Positions 1-8,271 are shown, counted from the first letter of the stretch. The stretch: 12,851 nt of DNA from Firmicutes bacterium UBA1426 (GCA_002329675.1 DCUA01000166.1:77059-89909), one strand, 5' to 3'. Notes: generated from the letters alone by a model not told the origin. Numbers and translations are program-made.

Positions 1-1085
1 AGCACGTCTTTGACCTCTCCGGTCAATACGCCCGCTTGAATTGCTGCTCCGATCGCTACACACTCATCCGGATTGATACCTTTGAAAGGTTCTTTGCCGG
101 TAATCTTCTTTACTGCTTCCTGCACAGCCGGAATTCTTGTGGATCCACCTACCAGAATGACCTTTTCCAGATCGGATGCAGTCACCCCTGCATCAGCCAT
201 GGCTTTTCTCATCGGTTCAATGGTCTTTTCTACCAGCCCGCCTGTAAGCTGTTCAAACTTGGCTCGGGTCACATCCATGTTCAGGTGGAGAGGACCATCC
301 GCATTGACGGTGATGAACGGTAGATTGATGCTGGTAGTCTGAGAAGCCGATAGTTCTTTTTTGGCTTTTTCTGCAGCTTCACGCAGCCTCTGAAGAGCCA
401 TTCTGTCCTTGCGCAGATCGACTCCGTTTTCTTTTGCAAAGCTGTCGGCTATGAAGTTAACAAGAATGTCGTCAAAATCGTCGCCGCCCAACTTGTTGTT
501 TCCATTGGTTGCAAGTACTTCAAATACACCATCTCCCAACTCCAGGATGGATACGTCGAAGGTGCCGCCGCCCAGGTCATAGACCAGGATCTTATGATGA
601 GCGCCTTCTTTGTCAAGACCGTAAGCCAGGGAGGCTGCTGTCGGTTCGTTGATGATCCTCTTTACATCCAAACCTGCAATTTTACCCGCATCTTTGGTGG
701 CTTGCTTCTGGCTGTCCGTAAAGTAAGCCGGTACGGTGATAACTGCTTCCGTTACGCTTTCTCCTAAATAGGCTTCTGCATCTGTCTTTAATTTAGACAG
801 GATCATGGCCGAAATATCCTGTGGTGTATAAGTTTTTCCATCAATCTGAACCGAATGGTTTGAGCCCATATGTCTTTTGATGGATGCAATGGTTCTGTCC
901 GGATTGGTGATAGCCTGACGCTTGGCGGTCTCACCAACTAATCTTTCTCCATTTTTTGCAAATGCTACTATGGATGGTGTTGTTCTATTTCCTTCTGCGT
1001 TTGGGATTACTACAGGATCCCCGCCTTCAAGGACGGAAACGCAAGAGTTTGTGGTCCCTAAGTCAATTCCGATTACTTTTCCCAT
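1..1085 (-). CDS. dnaK: Chaperone DnaK (Hsp70), 3' part outside the window
   Basis: ATP-dependent Hsp70 chaperone of the cytoplasm, working with GrpE (nucleotide exchange) and DnaJ. The first 361 codons are present, which is almost exactly the ATPase domain; the window ends at the start of the interdomain linker (GEVKDV, from residue 357), so the substrate-binding domain is missing only because of the window edge. Visible motifs are the phosphate-1 loop GIDLGTTNS (6-14), catalytic Lys70, NEPTAA (146-151), phosphate-2 GGGTFD (172-177) and the adenosine motif VGGSTRIP (312-319). The roughly 20-residue insertion found in DnaK of Gram-negative bacteria is absent after MGSNHS (73-78), as expected for Firmicutes. 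The start is fixed by AGGAGG 7 nt upstream. It lies 86 bp after grpE, with no terminator or clear second promoter between, so it is the third gene of the CIRCE-controlled operon. dnaJ is probably next, beyond the edge. Confidence 0.98.
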   Translation of the reverse strand, partial: MGKVIGIDLGTTNSCVSVLEGGDPVVIPNAEGNRTTPSIVAFAKNGERLVGETAKRQAITNPDRTIASIKRHMGSNHSVQIDGKTYTPQDISAMILSKLKTDAEAYLGESVTEAVITVPAYFTDSQKQATKDAGKIAGLDVKRIINEPTAASLAYGLDKEGAHHKILVYDLGGGTFDVSILELGDGVFEVLATNGNNKLGGDDFDDILVNFIADSFAKENGVDLRKDRMALQRLREAAEKAKKELSASQTTSINLPFITVNADGPLHLNMDVTRAKFEQLTGGLVEKTIEPMRKAMADAGVTASDLEKVILVGGSTRIPAVQEAVKKITGKEPFKGINPDECVAIGAAIQAGVLTGEVKDV

Positions 1086-1171
1086 TTCTTTTCCTCCTAT
1101 TAAATCATTGTTGATCCGTGAAATTCCGAGCTACACCCACTGGTCTGTTTCCGTAGTTGTCATGAGAAATC

Positions 1172-1735
1172 TCATTCAGCCACTATTACCATGGATGGGC
1201 GTATGACTTTTTTATTCAGCGTATACCCCTTTTGCAATACCTTTGTGACCTGCCCGCTGTCGTGTGCATCGCTGCTTTCCGTCTGAACCGCATGATGGCA
1301 GTTGGGATCGAAAGGCTGCCCCTCAGTCGGAACTTCTTCCAGCCCGCATTTCTCAAGAACATCGATGAGCTGTTTCAAGATCATCTCCATGCCCTCTTTC
1401 ATGCCGGTATCGATGCTTTCTACGGCTAAAGCCCGATCAAAATTATCTATTACATTAAGCAAATCCACCATAAGTTTTTCATTGGCGTATGCATAAATGT
1501 CATTTTTTTCTTTTTCTACTCTGCGCTTATAATTCTGGAAATCTGCTGCCAGTCGCAGGTACTTCGTTTGCAGTTCTTCCTCCTCTTTGGTTTGCTGTTC
1601 TTCCTTGTCATCAGTCACCTGCTCCTCCCGGGAGGTTTCCTCATTCTCATCAAATGCTTCTTCTGTGTTTTCCACATTATCTTCCGCCTGATCCTTTAAA
1701 ATCTGTTCGTCTTTCAGATCTTTTTTACTCTTCAT
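1172..1735 (-). CDS. grpE: Nucleotide exchange factor GrpE
   Basis: Homodimeric cytoplasmic cochaperone that releases ADP from DnaK. The protein has 187 residues, normal for the family. Residues 1-57 are a very acidic, Glu-rich, probably disordered tail. This is followed by the long helical dimerisation segment containing LRLAADFQNYKRRVEKEK (60-77). The C-terminal beta domain carries the family signature around VTKVLQKGYTLNKKVIRPS (163-181) and ends in VIVAE. The start codon lies inside the end of hrcA (11-nt overlap), with GGGAGG 8 nt upstream, suggesting translational coupling. It is transcribed from the promoter/CIRCE upstream of hrcA and followed by dnaK. Confidence 0.98.
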   Translation of the reverse strand: MKSKKDLKDEQILKDQAEDNVENTEEAFDENEETSREEQVTDDKEEQQTKEEEELQTKYLRLAADFQNYKRRVEKEKNDIYAYANEKLMVDLLNVIDNFDRALAVESIDTGMKEGMEMILKQLIDVLEKCGLEEVPTEGQPFDPNCHHAVQTESSDAHDSGQVTKVLQKGYTLNKKVIRPSMVIVAE

Positions 1736-2765
1736 CCTCTTCTCCTCCCGTGATAAATGCTTCGCTTAAGTGCTCCGTCATGTATTCGATCACCGATGTG
1801 ACATGATTGTATTGCATCCTCGTGGGGCCGATGACTCCCAGCTTCCCGACGGGCTTCCCGTTAACGGCATAAGTGGCTGTTATCAGGCTGCAGTCTCTCA
1901 TGATCTCATCGGCGTTTTCGTCTCCGATGGTAATGATCACTCCGTTTTCCCTGTTGATCAATATATCTGTGAAATCCTTTTTGTTGACCATTTCCAGAAA
2001 CAACTTGGCTTTCTCAATATCGTTATACTCGGGGATCGTAAAGATGTTCATCAGTCCATCCAGATACAGCTCTGTATCCAGCATGCTCTCCAGTGTCTTC
2101 ATAAATCTTGGCATGATGGACTCTGCGAGTCTGCTCATGGCCTCAATGTCCGATTCGAAGTTCCGGATGATATCCATTGTAAGAATATCTGTCAGCTTCC
2201 TGCCCTTATAATTATAGGTCATAACCTTGCTGAGCAGTTCCAGCTGATCTTCTTTATAAGCTACCTTTATCTTCAGAGTTGTATTGGAAACTTTGCCACT
2301 TTCAGAAACTAACACCAGGACTACCGTGTTTTCGTCCACAGATATGATTTTTACATACTTCAGATAATCTTCATGTTGGCTCTGGTTCACAGCAAATGAT
2401 GTCAGATTTGTAAGCTCCGAAAGCAACCTGGCTGCGTGTTCCATCGTACGATCCAGCTCAAGAGCTTTCAGGTTCAGCTGCTTTCTGATCCGCCGCTTTT
2501 CTTCCTCATCCAGTTCATGCCGTTCCATTAAATCGTCCACATAAAGACGGTACGCTTTTGTAGATGGAACTCTTCCCGCTGAAGTATATGGGTGTGTCAG
2601 AAAACCCATCTCCTCCAGGTCTGCCATTTCATTGCGGATTGTAGCAGGGCTGATACCCATTCCATATTTACGCGAGAGGGTGCGGGATCCGACAGGTTCG
2701 GCGGAGCGAATAAAATCAGACACGATCGCCTGCAGGATTTGAAGTTTTCGCTCGTTCAAATTCAT
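1725..2765 (-). CDS. hrcA: Heat-inducible transcriptional repressor HrcA
   Basis: DNA-binding repressor of class I heat-shock genes that binds the CIRCE operator; in the studied Firmicutes its activity depends on GroEL. The 346-residue length is typical. An N-terminal winged-helix domain is visible, with the recognition region ISPATIRNEMADLEEMGFL (38-56), followed by the conserved THPYTSAGRVPSTKAYRLYVD (57-77). The remainder matches the GAF-like and dimerisation parts of the family. The start is supported by GGAGGAG a few nt upstream. A perfect CIRCE element lies 18 bp before the start codon, so hrcA represses its own operon hrcA-grpE-dnaK. Its 3' end overlaps the grpE start by 11 nt. Confidence 0.98.
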   Translation of the reverse strand: MNLNERKLQILQAIVSDFIRSAEPVGSRTLSRKYGMGISPATIRNEMADLEEMGFLTHPYTSAGRVPSTKAYRLYVDDLMERHELDEEEKRRIRKQLNLKALELDRTMEHAARLLSELTNLTSFAVNQSQHEDYLKYVKIISVDENTVVLVLVSESGKVSNTTLKIKVAYKEDQLELLSKVMTYNYKGRKLTDILTMDIIRNFESDIEAMSRLAESIMPRFMKTLESMLDTELYLDGLMNIFTIPEYNDIEKAKLFLEMVNKKDFTDILINRENGVIITIGDENADEIMRDCSLITATYAVNGKPVGKLGVIGPTRMQYNHVTSVIEYMTEHLSEAFITGGEEDEE

Positions 2766-2783
2766 TGTATCTCCTCCCTCTTG

Positions 2784-2810
2784 TTAGCACTCTTATCAGG
2801 TGAGTGCTAA
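2784..2810 (-). promoter_or_regulatory. CIRCE operator (HrcA binding site)
   Basis: Perfect inverted repeat TTAGCACTC-N9-GAGTGCTAA, identical to the canonical CIRCE consensus. It sits just downstream of the -10 hexamer, around the predicted transcription start, so bound HrcA would block initiation or escape. The site is also part of the 5' untranslated leader of hrcA. Confidence 0.98.
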
Positions 2811-2819
2811 GCTAATATT

Positions 2820-2848
2820 AGATTACCACCGCACATCTTCCTTGTCAA
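2820..2848 (-). promoter_or_regulatory. Sigma-A-type promoter of hrcA-grpE-dnaK
   Basis: A perfect -35 box TTGACA (2843-2848) is separated by 17 nt from TAATCT (2820-2825), a weak -10 that is preceded by TG one base away (TGG-TAATCT), making it an extended -10. The predicted start, near 2813, is immediately upstream of the CIRCE element. The sequence match is direct; its use as the promoter is inferred from position. Confidence 0.8.
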
Positions 2849-2914
2849 CTGCTTTTCACAAAAATTTTCCAATCGTTCCCGGCTCTGTAAAAGGTTTCGG
2901 ACGCCTTGTACAAC

Positions 2915-3196
2915 TCACTTTATGCTATCAAGGTATTCAATAAGCTTTTTATGAAATTCACATTTGAAGCCGCATAACTTCTCGGCCCTGATTTGCTTCA
3001 TGCGCAGGGCCTTTCCCGTATCCCCTATCCTGACAAACAAATACCCGTCTTTGTACCACAAATCTTCCTGCCCTTCATGATCCACGACCCGGCCTTCCAG
3101 GCAACGCATGAGCCAATCCATATCCTCTTCGCTGTTAATATGAGCAAAGGGAGCCAATTTAATTAGTTCTTCATAATATTTTTTATGTTCTTTCAT
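2915..3196 (-). CDS. Uncharacterised 93-residue protein overlapping the end of glpK
   Basis: I do not recognise this gene. The chosen start ([14 protein letters not shown]) has GGGAG 6 nt upstream and lies inside the last codons of glpK, giving a 14-nt overlap and probable translational coupling. The protein is small, soluble and charged: it has no signal peptide or membrane segment. Amphipathic helices are likely at 1-15 and 76-93. The middle ([24 protein letters not shown], 48-71; a run split here by WYKDGYLFV and [15 protein letters not shown]) alternates like a beta-rich core. It has Cys32, Cys75 and Cys79 but no spaced metal motif. The frame stays open further upstream (to 3289), but that part lies within glpK and has no better ribosome site. 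The tight link to glpK suggests co-expression with glycerol use, but no function can be given. Confidence 0.75.
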   Translation of the reverse strand: MKEHKKYYEELIKLAPFAHINSEEDMDWLMRCLEGRVVDHEGQEDLWYKDGYLFVRIGDTGKALRMKQIRAEKLCGFKCEFHKKLIEYLDSIK

Positions 3197-4691
3197 GCTT
3201 ACTCCCTTCTTCACTAAGACAGCGAGAAATGGCCTTATGCCAGCCCTGTAACAGGCTTTTTCTCTTCGTTTCATCCATATCGGGCTCAAATACTTTATCT
3301 ATACTTCTGTTTTCCTCTACATCCGCGAGGTTCTTCCAATAGCCCACTGTCAAACCGGCGAGATAGGCTGCTCCCAGTGCTGTGCTTTCCCTGTTCACAG
3401 GACGCTCCACGGGTGTTCCTATGATATCTGCCTGAAACTGCATCAGGAAGCGATTTTCAGAGGCTCCGCCGTCTACCTTTAAGGCTGCCAGCCGAATGCC
3501 GGAATCCTCCTGCATAGCATCGAGAACATCAGAGGTTTGATAAGCGATGGCCTCCAGTGCGGCGCGTACAAGGTGGCTCCGATTGGCCCCTCTGGTAAGT
3601 CCTGTGATGATGCCACGGGCGTATGGGTCCCAATAGGGAGCTCCCAATCCCACAAAAGCGGGTACAAAATATACACCGTTTGTATCCGGAATTCCTAAAG
3701 CCAGTGCCTCTGTATCCGATGCCTTCTCAATGATCTTTAATTCGTCTCTGAGCCATTGTATCGCAGCTCCGGCAACAAAAATTGAACCCTCTAAAGCATA
3801 ATGTACTTCACCTTCAATGCCCCATGCAATGGTGGTCAGTAACCCATTTTTCGAATAGACAGGCTGCTTTCCTGTATTCATGAGCAAAAATCCCCCGGTT
3901 CCGTAAGTGTTCTTTGCGTTCCCCGGGCGGAAACAAGCTTGTCCGAACAGAGCCGCCTGTTGATCTCCTGCCGCCGAGGCTATGGGTATAGAACCTCCGA
4001 AGATCAGAGGATCCGTTTCTCCGAAGGCATAGCCGGACGGCATGACCTCAGGGAGCATAGCACGTGGGATATCAAATATAGTTAGCAGTTCTTCATCCCA
4101 TTTCAATTCGGCAATATTAAAAAGCATAGTGCGGGCCGCATTGGAGTAGTCCGTTACATGGACCCTGCCCTTTGTAAGATTCCAGATCAGCCAGCTGTCA
4201 ATGGTTCCAAAGAGGAGTTCACCCTTCCCGGCACGCTCTCGTCCCCCTTCTACATGGTCGAGGATCCATTTCAGCTTAGTTGCTGAAAAGTATGCATCTA
4301 TGAACAAGCCGGTCTTCTGCTTAATGGCATCGGCAAGTCCCTCGGCTTTCAACTCATCACAATACTCCGCTGTTCTTCTGCACTGCCATACAATGGCGTT
4401 ATATACCGGTCGTCCGGTTTCTTTGTCCCAGACTACGGTAGTTTCTCTCTGGTTAGTGATTCCAATGGCCGCAATATTGTGATACTCTGCGCCGATCTGC
4501 CTCATGGCTTCCTGTGCAACACCCACTTGGATCCCCCAGATTTCCATGGCATCGTGTTCCACCCATCCCGGGTTTGGATAGATCTGTTTGAATTCCTTTT
4601 GCGCAAGACTTACGATTTCGCCCTTTCTGTTAAAGAGAATGCAGCGACAGGATGTCGTACCCTGATCAAGAGACATAATGTATTTCGGCAT
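3183..4691 (-). CDS. glpK: Glycerol kinase
   Basis: FGGY-family kinase that phosphorylates glycerol to sn-glycerol 3-phosphate, using ATP, in the cytoplasm. The 502-residue length is normal. Visible are the phosphate-binding loop DQGTTS (9-14), the glycerol-binding residues expected at Arg82, Glu83, Tyr134 and Asp243-Gln244 ([11 protein letters not shown], 241-251), the nucleotide-site region [10 protein letters not shown] (261-270), the family signature around [22 protein letters not shown] (split: GLTRGANRS, 364-372; [13 protein letters not shown], 373-385), and VDGGAS (407-412). By ungapped alignment from GDQQ, the His phosphorylated by HPr in enterococcal and bacillar GlpK is Leu229 here, and the Arg of the E. 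coli fructose-bisphosphate loop is Ser234. GGGAGG lies upstream of the start. No glpF, glpD or regulator is nearby. It is separated from hemW by an inverted repeat, and overlaps the downstream 93-codon gene. Confidence 0.97.
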   Translation of the reverse strand: MPKYIMSLDQGTTSCRCILFNRKGEIVSLAQKEFKQIYPNPGWVEHDAMEIWGIQVGVAQEAMRQIGAEYHNIAAIGITNQRETTVVWDKETGRPVYNAIVWQCRRTAEYCDELKAEGLADAIKQKTGLFIDAYFSATKLKWILDHVEGGRERAGKGELLFGTIDSWLIWNLTKGRVHVTDYSNAARTMLFNIAELKWDEELLTIFDIPRAMLPEVMPSGYAFGETDPLIFGGSIPIASAAGDQQAALFGQACFRPGNAKNTYGTGGFLLMNTGKQPVYSKNGLLTTIAWGIEGEVHYALEGSIFVAGAAIQWLRDELKIIEKASDTEALALGIPDTNGVYFVPAFVGLGAPYWDPYARGIITGLTRGANRSHLVRAALEAIAYQTSDVLDAMQEDSGIRLAALKVDGGASENRFLMQFQADIIGTPVERPVNRESTALGAAYLAGLTVGYWKNLADVEENRSIDKVFEPDMDETKRKSLLQGWHKAISRCLSEEGSKHERT

Positions 4692-4711
4692 ATCTCATTT
4701 CCTCCCATTCG

Positions 4712-4779
4712 TAACCCTCCACGGGGACAGACCCTCTGGCTGCTTTTGCACCCAGAGGGTCTGTCCCCGTGGAGGGTTA
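4712..4779. repeat. 68-nt palindrome with perfect 28-bp arms, REP/MITE-like
   Basis: Left arm 4712-4739 and right arm 4752-4779 are exact reverse complements (28 of 28). The interior continues as a C-C mismatch, a TGC/GCA stem of 3 bp and a TTTT loop. Each arm starts with TAACCCTCCACGGGG read inward. The outermost three bases of the right arm are the TAA stop codon of hemW on the minus strand. No T-run follows the hairpin in the direction of hemW-glpK transcription (GGGAGGAAATG, the glpK ribosome site, follows), so it does not look like an intrinsic terminator. The GGGGACAGACC core resembles palindromic REP-type repeats associated with Y1 (RAYT) transposases; that assignment is from memory and unproved. 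No second copy was seen in the window. Confidence 0.9.
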
Positions 4780-5955
4780 TACAAAATCCACAAGCACTTG
4801 GTTAAATAAATCCAGTCCTTTAGCAGTCAACCGCAACCGGTCTTCTTTCATATTTAATTCCAACAAGCCAGTCCTACTGTGTTTGCCTATTGCATTTTCA
4901 TATACCGCAGTTACCGGCTTCCCAAACCTCTCCTCAAAAGCCGAAAGAGATATCCCTTCTATTTTTCGCAGTCCTGTGAAAAGAAATTCTGATATCTCGT
5001 CCACTTCTGTGTTCTTGTGATGCCATACTACCCAGGGAGCTAAATACGATAGCGGATCATTACAGACTTCCCGTCCCTCTTTCACACCTTTGGAAATGCG
5101 GAGATATTTCTCCAGGTTCGTTTCATTGCTGAAGCGGGTCCCATTAATATAGTAATGAGATCCCAGGCCAACACCCAGATATTCCTCCATAGACCAGTAT
5201 TTCAGATTATGGCGTGATTCAAAGCCCGGCATGGCAGCATTGGATATTTCATAATGGACGTATCCCTTGTTTTTAAGCCGCTTGAGGGCTTCATGATACA
5301 TCCTTCGGTCCGTCTCATCATCGACCGCTTTCATAGCTCCCTTTTCCCACAGTCCGTAGAAAGGAGTGCCCTCTTCGATTTGCAGGCTGTAAAATGAAAT
5401 GTGTTCCGCTCCCAGGGATATAGCCTTTTCAAGACTGTCTATCCATAACTCTACGGTTTGTCCCGGAACAGCAAAGATCAGATCTGCACTGATATTTTCA
5501 AAACCGCAGTCTCTCGCTAAATAAAAATTATCGATAAACGTGTTGCTCTTGTGGATCCTTCCCATAAAATGAAGGATTTCATCGTTTAAGGACTGTGCAC
5601 CCAAACTGAGTCTGTTGATCCCGGCTCTCCTGTAAGCCATCAGCTTGTCAAGGTCCAGCAAGCCCGGATTGGCTTCAATGGTAATCTCGGCATCTTCTGA
5701 TAAAGCAAAGCTGCCGGTAACGCCTTCCATGATGCGCAGGATCAGATCCCGTTCCAAAAGAGACGGGGTCCCCCCTCCGATGTAGACGCTGTCCAGCAGC
5801 ATGTCCTGATCCGCATAGTATTGCAGCTCCGCTAACAGGGCTTCAACATATGCTGTATGGTCTTCCTTTTTTGTGTTGCCCCAGGATAGGAAATCACAGT
5901 AATTGCATTTCCTTTTACAAAATGGTATATGGATATACAGTCCCAGGGGTTTCAT
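4777..5955 (-). CDS. hemW: Radical SAM heme chaperone HemW
   Basis: Member of the HemN/HemW radical SAM family, often annotated as oxygen-independent coproporphyrinogen III oxidase. HemW proteins lack that activity and instead bind heme and pass it to target proteins. The [4Fe-4S] motif CKRKCNYC gives Cys13, Cys17 and Cys20 directly after HIPF. GGGTPS (60-65), NRLSLGAQS (114-122) and the C-terminal-half motif HNLKYW...GVGLGSHYY are typical of HemW rather than HemN. The preferred start (392 residues) has AAAGGA 8 nt upstream, overlapping the lepA stop. An in-frame ATG at 5964 (395 residues) is possible but has no ribosome site. It lies directly behind lepA, as in other Firmicutes. The stop codon TAA is the tip of the 68-nt inverted repeat. 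Confidence 0.95.
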   Translation of the reverse strand: MKPLGLYIHIPFCKRKCNYCDFLSWGNTKKEDHTAYVEALLAELQYYADQDMLLDSVYIGGGTPSLLERDLILRIMEGVTGSFALSEDAEITIEANPGLLDLDKLMAYRRAGINRLSLGAQSLNDEILHFMGRIHKSNTFIDNFYLARDCGFENISADLIFAVPGQTVELWIDSLEKAISLGAEHISFYSLQIEEGTPFYGLWEKGAMKAVDDETDRRMYHEALKRLKNKGYVHYEISNAAMPGFESRHNLKYWSMEEYLGVGLGSHYYINGTRFSNETNLEKYLRISKGVKEGREVCNDPLSYLAPWVVWHHKNTEVDEISEFLFTGLRKIEGISLSAFEERFGKPVTAVYENAIGKHSRTGLLELNMKEDRLRLTAKGLDLFNQVLVDFV

Positions 5956-5967
5956 AACAAGCATCCT

Positions 5968-7779
5968 TTATTTGTTTTCGTCGTATTTCAAAACCGCTGT
6001 GAAAGCTTCCTGAGGAACTTCTACGCTTCCGAACTGGCGCATCCTCTTCTTGCCTTCCTTCTGTTTCTCCAGAAGCTTTTTCTTACGGGAAATATCTCCG
6101 CCATAGCATTTGGCTAAAACATCCTTGCGTAAAGCTCTTACCGTTTCTCTCGCAATAACCTTCTGCCCGACGGCAGCCTGAATGGGGACTTCAAACTGGT
6201 GCATCGGTATGATGTCCTTGAGCTTTTCACAGACAAAACGTCCCCGAGCATAAGCCTTGGATTCATGGACGATCATAGAAAATGCGTCCACCAATTCCTT
6301 ATTGAGCAGGATATCGAGCTTCACCAGATTTGATCTTTCATACCTTAGCATCTCATAATCCAGAGAACCATAACCCTTTGTTTTGGATTTCAAGGCATCA
6401 AAGAAATCGTAGATCACTTCATTCAACGGGATCTCATAATGAAGCGTTACCCGGTTTTCCGTAATGTACTCCATGTGCGTCATGACGCCGCGCCTCTCCT
6501 GGCAGATCTCCATAATACTACCTACGTATTCCTTCGGGATCATGATATTAGCCTTGACCAAGGGTTCCTCTATATGATGGATCTGTGTCTGAGGGGGCAA
6601 GTTTGAGGGATTCTGGATCATGAGCTCACTGCCGTCGTTCATGACGACCTTGTAAATGACGCTTGGAGAAGTTGTAACAATGCCCAGGTCAAACTCTCTC
6701 TCCAGCCGTTCTACAATGATCTCCATATGCAGCAGCCCCAGAAAACCGCAACGGAAACCAAAGCCCAGGGCGGTGGACGTTTCCTGTTCGAAAAGGAACG
6801 CCGCATCGTTGACCTGAAGTTTTTCCAGGGCATCCCTTACATTTTCATATTTTTCTCCTTCAGCAGGATAAATGCCGCAATAAACCATTGACTGAAGCTT
6901 CTTGTAACCGGGCAGAGCAGTCTCTGCAGGAGCGTTATCCAAAGTGATCGTATCACCCACTCTGGCATCCGCCACTTGTTTGATACTGGCGCATATATAA
7001 CCGACCTCTCCGGCGCGCAGCTGTTCAACAGGAGTGAGCCCCGGAGCAAACACTCCGACTTCCGTCACCTCGTATTTCTTTTTCGTGTTCATCAGGCGGA
7101 TCTGATCCCCTGCCTTAACAACGCCATCGAAAATCCTTGCATAAATCACGACACCCTTATAATTGTCGTAATAGGAATCGAAGATCAATGCCTTCAGCTT
7201 GCCCTCCGGATCCCCGCTGGGTGCAGGCACTGTGCGGATGACACTTTCCAGTACTTCCTCGATGTTGATCCCTTCTTTCGCAGAAATCAAAGGTGCTTCG
7301 GAAGCATCGATGCCTATGATGTCTTCGATTTCTGCCTTAGCCGCATCCGGGTCTGCACTGGCCAGATCGATTTTATTGATTACCGGAACGATCTCCAGGT
7401 CTTCATCCAGAGCCAGATATACATTGGCCAGTGTCTGGGCTTCCACGCCCTGTGTAGCGTCAACCACAAGCACTGCTCCTTCACAAGCTGCAAGGCTTCT
7501 TGAAACCTCGTAAGTGAAGTCTACGTGTCCCGGTGTGTCAATCAGATTAAAAATATACTCTTCCCCGTCCCGGGCACGGTAATGCAAGCGGGTGGTTTGC
7601 AGCTTAATGGTAATGCCTCGTTCTCTTTCAATATCCATATTGTCAAGAAACTGTTCTTTCATGTCGCGACGAGCCACGAGTCCAGTGGTTTCCAGCAGTC
7701 TGTCCGCAAGAGTAGACTTCCCGTGATCTATATGAGCGATGATAGAAAAGTTTCTGATGTGCTTCTGATATTGGTCCAT
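5968..7779 (-). CDS. lepA: Elongation factor 4 (LepA) translational GTPase
   Basis: Ribosome-associated GTPase related to EF-G, described as back-translocase and as a factor affecting initiation or ribosome assembly. The 603-residue protein is complete. The GTPase motifs are G1 AHIDHGKST (15-23), G2 GIT (55-57), G3 DTPGH (81-85) and G4 NKID (135-138), followed by ISAKEG. EF-G-like domains follow, and then the LepA-specific C-terminal domain with [19 protein letters not shown] and [25 protein letters not shown] lies 4 nt before the ATG. It has a probable promoter of its own at 7836-7865, and its stop is only 12 nt from the preferred hemW start, so lepA-hemW are likely cotranscribed. Confidence 0.98.
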   Translation of the reverse strand: MDQYQKHIRNFSIIAHIDHGKSTLADRLLETTGLVARRDMKEQFLDNMDIERERGITIKLQTTRLHYRARDGEEYIFNLIDTPGHVDFTYEVSRSLAACEGAVLVVDATQGVEAQTLANVYLALDEDLEIVPVINKIDLASADPDAAKAEIEDIIGIDASEAPLISAKEGINIEEVLESVIRTVPAPSGDPEGKLKALIFDSYYDNYKGVVIYARIFDGVVKAGDQIRLMNTKKKYEVTEVGVFAPGLTPVEQLRAGEVGYICASIKQVADARVGDTITLDNAPAETALPGYKKLQSMVYCGIYPAEGEKYENVRDALEKLQVNDAAFLFEQETSTALGFGFRCGFLGLLHMEIIVERLEREFDLGIVTTSPSVIYKVVMNDGSELMIQNPSNLPPQTQIHHIEEPLVKANIMIPKEYVGSIMEICQERRGVMTHMEYITENRVTLHYEIPLNEVIYDFFDALKSKTKGYGSLDYEMLRYERSNLVKLDILLNKELVDAFSMIVHESKAYARGRFVCEKLKDIIPMHQFEVPIQAAVGQKVIARETVRALRKDVLAKCYGGDISRKKKLLEKQKEGKKRMRQFGSVEVPQEAFTAVLKYDENK

Positions 7780-7809
7780 ATTTCCTCCGATGAAATTCCA
7801 TAAATATTC

Positions 7810-7835
7810 AAACAGACCGCTGTTGCGGTCTGTTT
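7810..7835 (-). terminator. Hairpin between the spore genes and lepA, probable weak terminator
   Basis: An 11-bp perfect stem (AAACAGACCGC / GCGGTCTGTTT) with a 4-nt loop. On the minus strand it is followed by TTTGAATATTTAT, a broken U-rich tail, so termination of read-through from spoIIP and the 131-codon gene is plausible but may be partial. The predicted lepA transcription start falls within its 5' arm, so transcripts starting there would lack the full stem. Confidence 0.55.
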
Positions 7836-7865
7836 ATTGTAGCATATTTTTATTCTATATTACAA
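7836..7865 (-). promoter_or_regulatory. Probable sigma-A promoter of lepA-hemW
   Basis: -35 TTGTAA (7860-7865, overlapping the stop codon of the upstream gene), 18-nt spacer, then -10 TACAAT (7836-7841) with an extended TGC just before it. The predicted start is near 7829, about 50 nt before the lepA ATG. Assignment is by sequence match and position only. Confidence 0.65.
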
Positions 7866-8255
7866 GATTTTCGATGGGAAAGGAAGTTCTCTGTCCGGAG
7901 TGTTGTAGTTGCTCTGCGACTGCCTGTCATCATCCCTTCCTGCTGCCATCCGGGTCAGAACTGAAACGGCTTCCGATGCGCTGTCCTTCATGCGGGACAC
8001 CTCCGAAAGGATCAGGCTCGTGTTAATCGTAACCTCTCTGCTCAGAAAAGACATAGAAAGATGGTCTTCGTCGATCCTCATTAACTGAAGCGTCAGTGCT
8101 CCCGGAGACCTGGTCATTTCCGAGCAGGCACTGTCTACAATAGTAAGGCCCAGATAGAAGGAAAAAACCAGGACAAATACCGCTATTCTTTTCTTTCGGA
8201 TCAGGCAACGCTCCAACTTTTTCTCAGTTATCTTTTTTCTTTTGTCCATCCTCAT
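7860..8255 (-). CDS. Small membrane-anchored protein of unknown function between spoIIP and lepA
   Basis: The 131-residue product is not recognised by sequence. It has a strongly basic N-terminus (MRMDKRKKITEKKLERCLIRKKR, residues 1-23, here as MRMDKRKKIT and EKKLERCLIRKKR), a single hydrophobic segment at about 24-40 (IAVFVLVFSFYLGLTIV), and a polar tail of about 90 residues. The charge pattern predicts the N-terminus inside and the tail outside. The gene starts 16 nt after spoIIP, with GGGG 6 nt before the ATG; a second ATG two codons later has GAGG too close to serve. It occupies the position of B. subtilis yqxA, also a small protein with an N-terminal hydrophobic segment. Shared function is only an inference from position. 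Cotranscription with spoIIP suggests a role in sporulation or the engulfing membrane. Confidence 0.75.
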   Translation of the reverse strand: MRMDKRKKITEKKLERCLIRKKRIAVFVLVFSFYLGLTIVDSACSEMTRSPGALTLQLMRIDEDHLSMSFLSREVTINTSLILSEVSRMKDSASEAVSVLTRMAAGRDDDRQSQSNYNTPDRELPFPSKIL

Positions 8256-8271
8256 AGAATACCCCGGATCG

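Noticed and set aside
1086..1171. Separate promoter for dnaK in the grpE-dnaK gap
   Set aside because: No convincing -35/-10 pair or CIRCE copy was seen; expression from the hrcA promoter is enough.
36..1206. Plus-strand open frames across dnaK
   Set aside because: They are antisense shadows of a fully conserved dnaK, with no ribosome sites or recognisable products.
2811..2914. Terminator after the 93-codon gene
   Set aside because: No GC-rich stem before the AAAATTTTTG stretch was found, so read-through into hrcA cannot be excluded.
4712..4779. The palindrome as an ordinary intrinsic terminator of hemW
   Set aside because: No U-tract follows on either strand, and glpK starts 20 bases later with no separate promoter visible.
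6976..7513. Two long plus-strand frames (175 and 104 codons) opposite lepA
   Set aside because: They overlap the conserved GTPase domain of LepA on the other strand, and have low-complexity or odd composition and no start signals.
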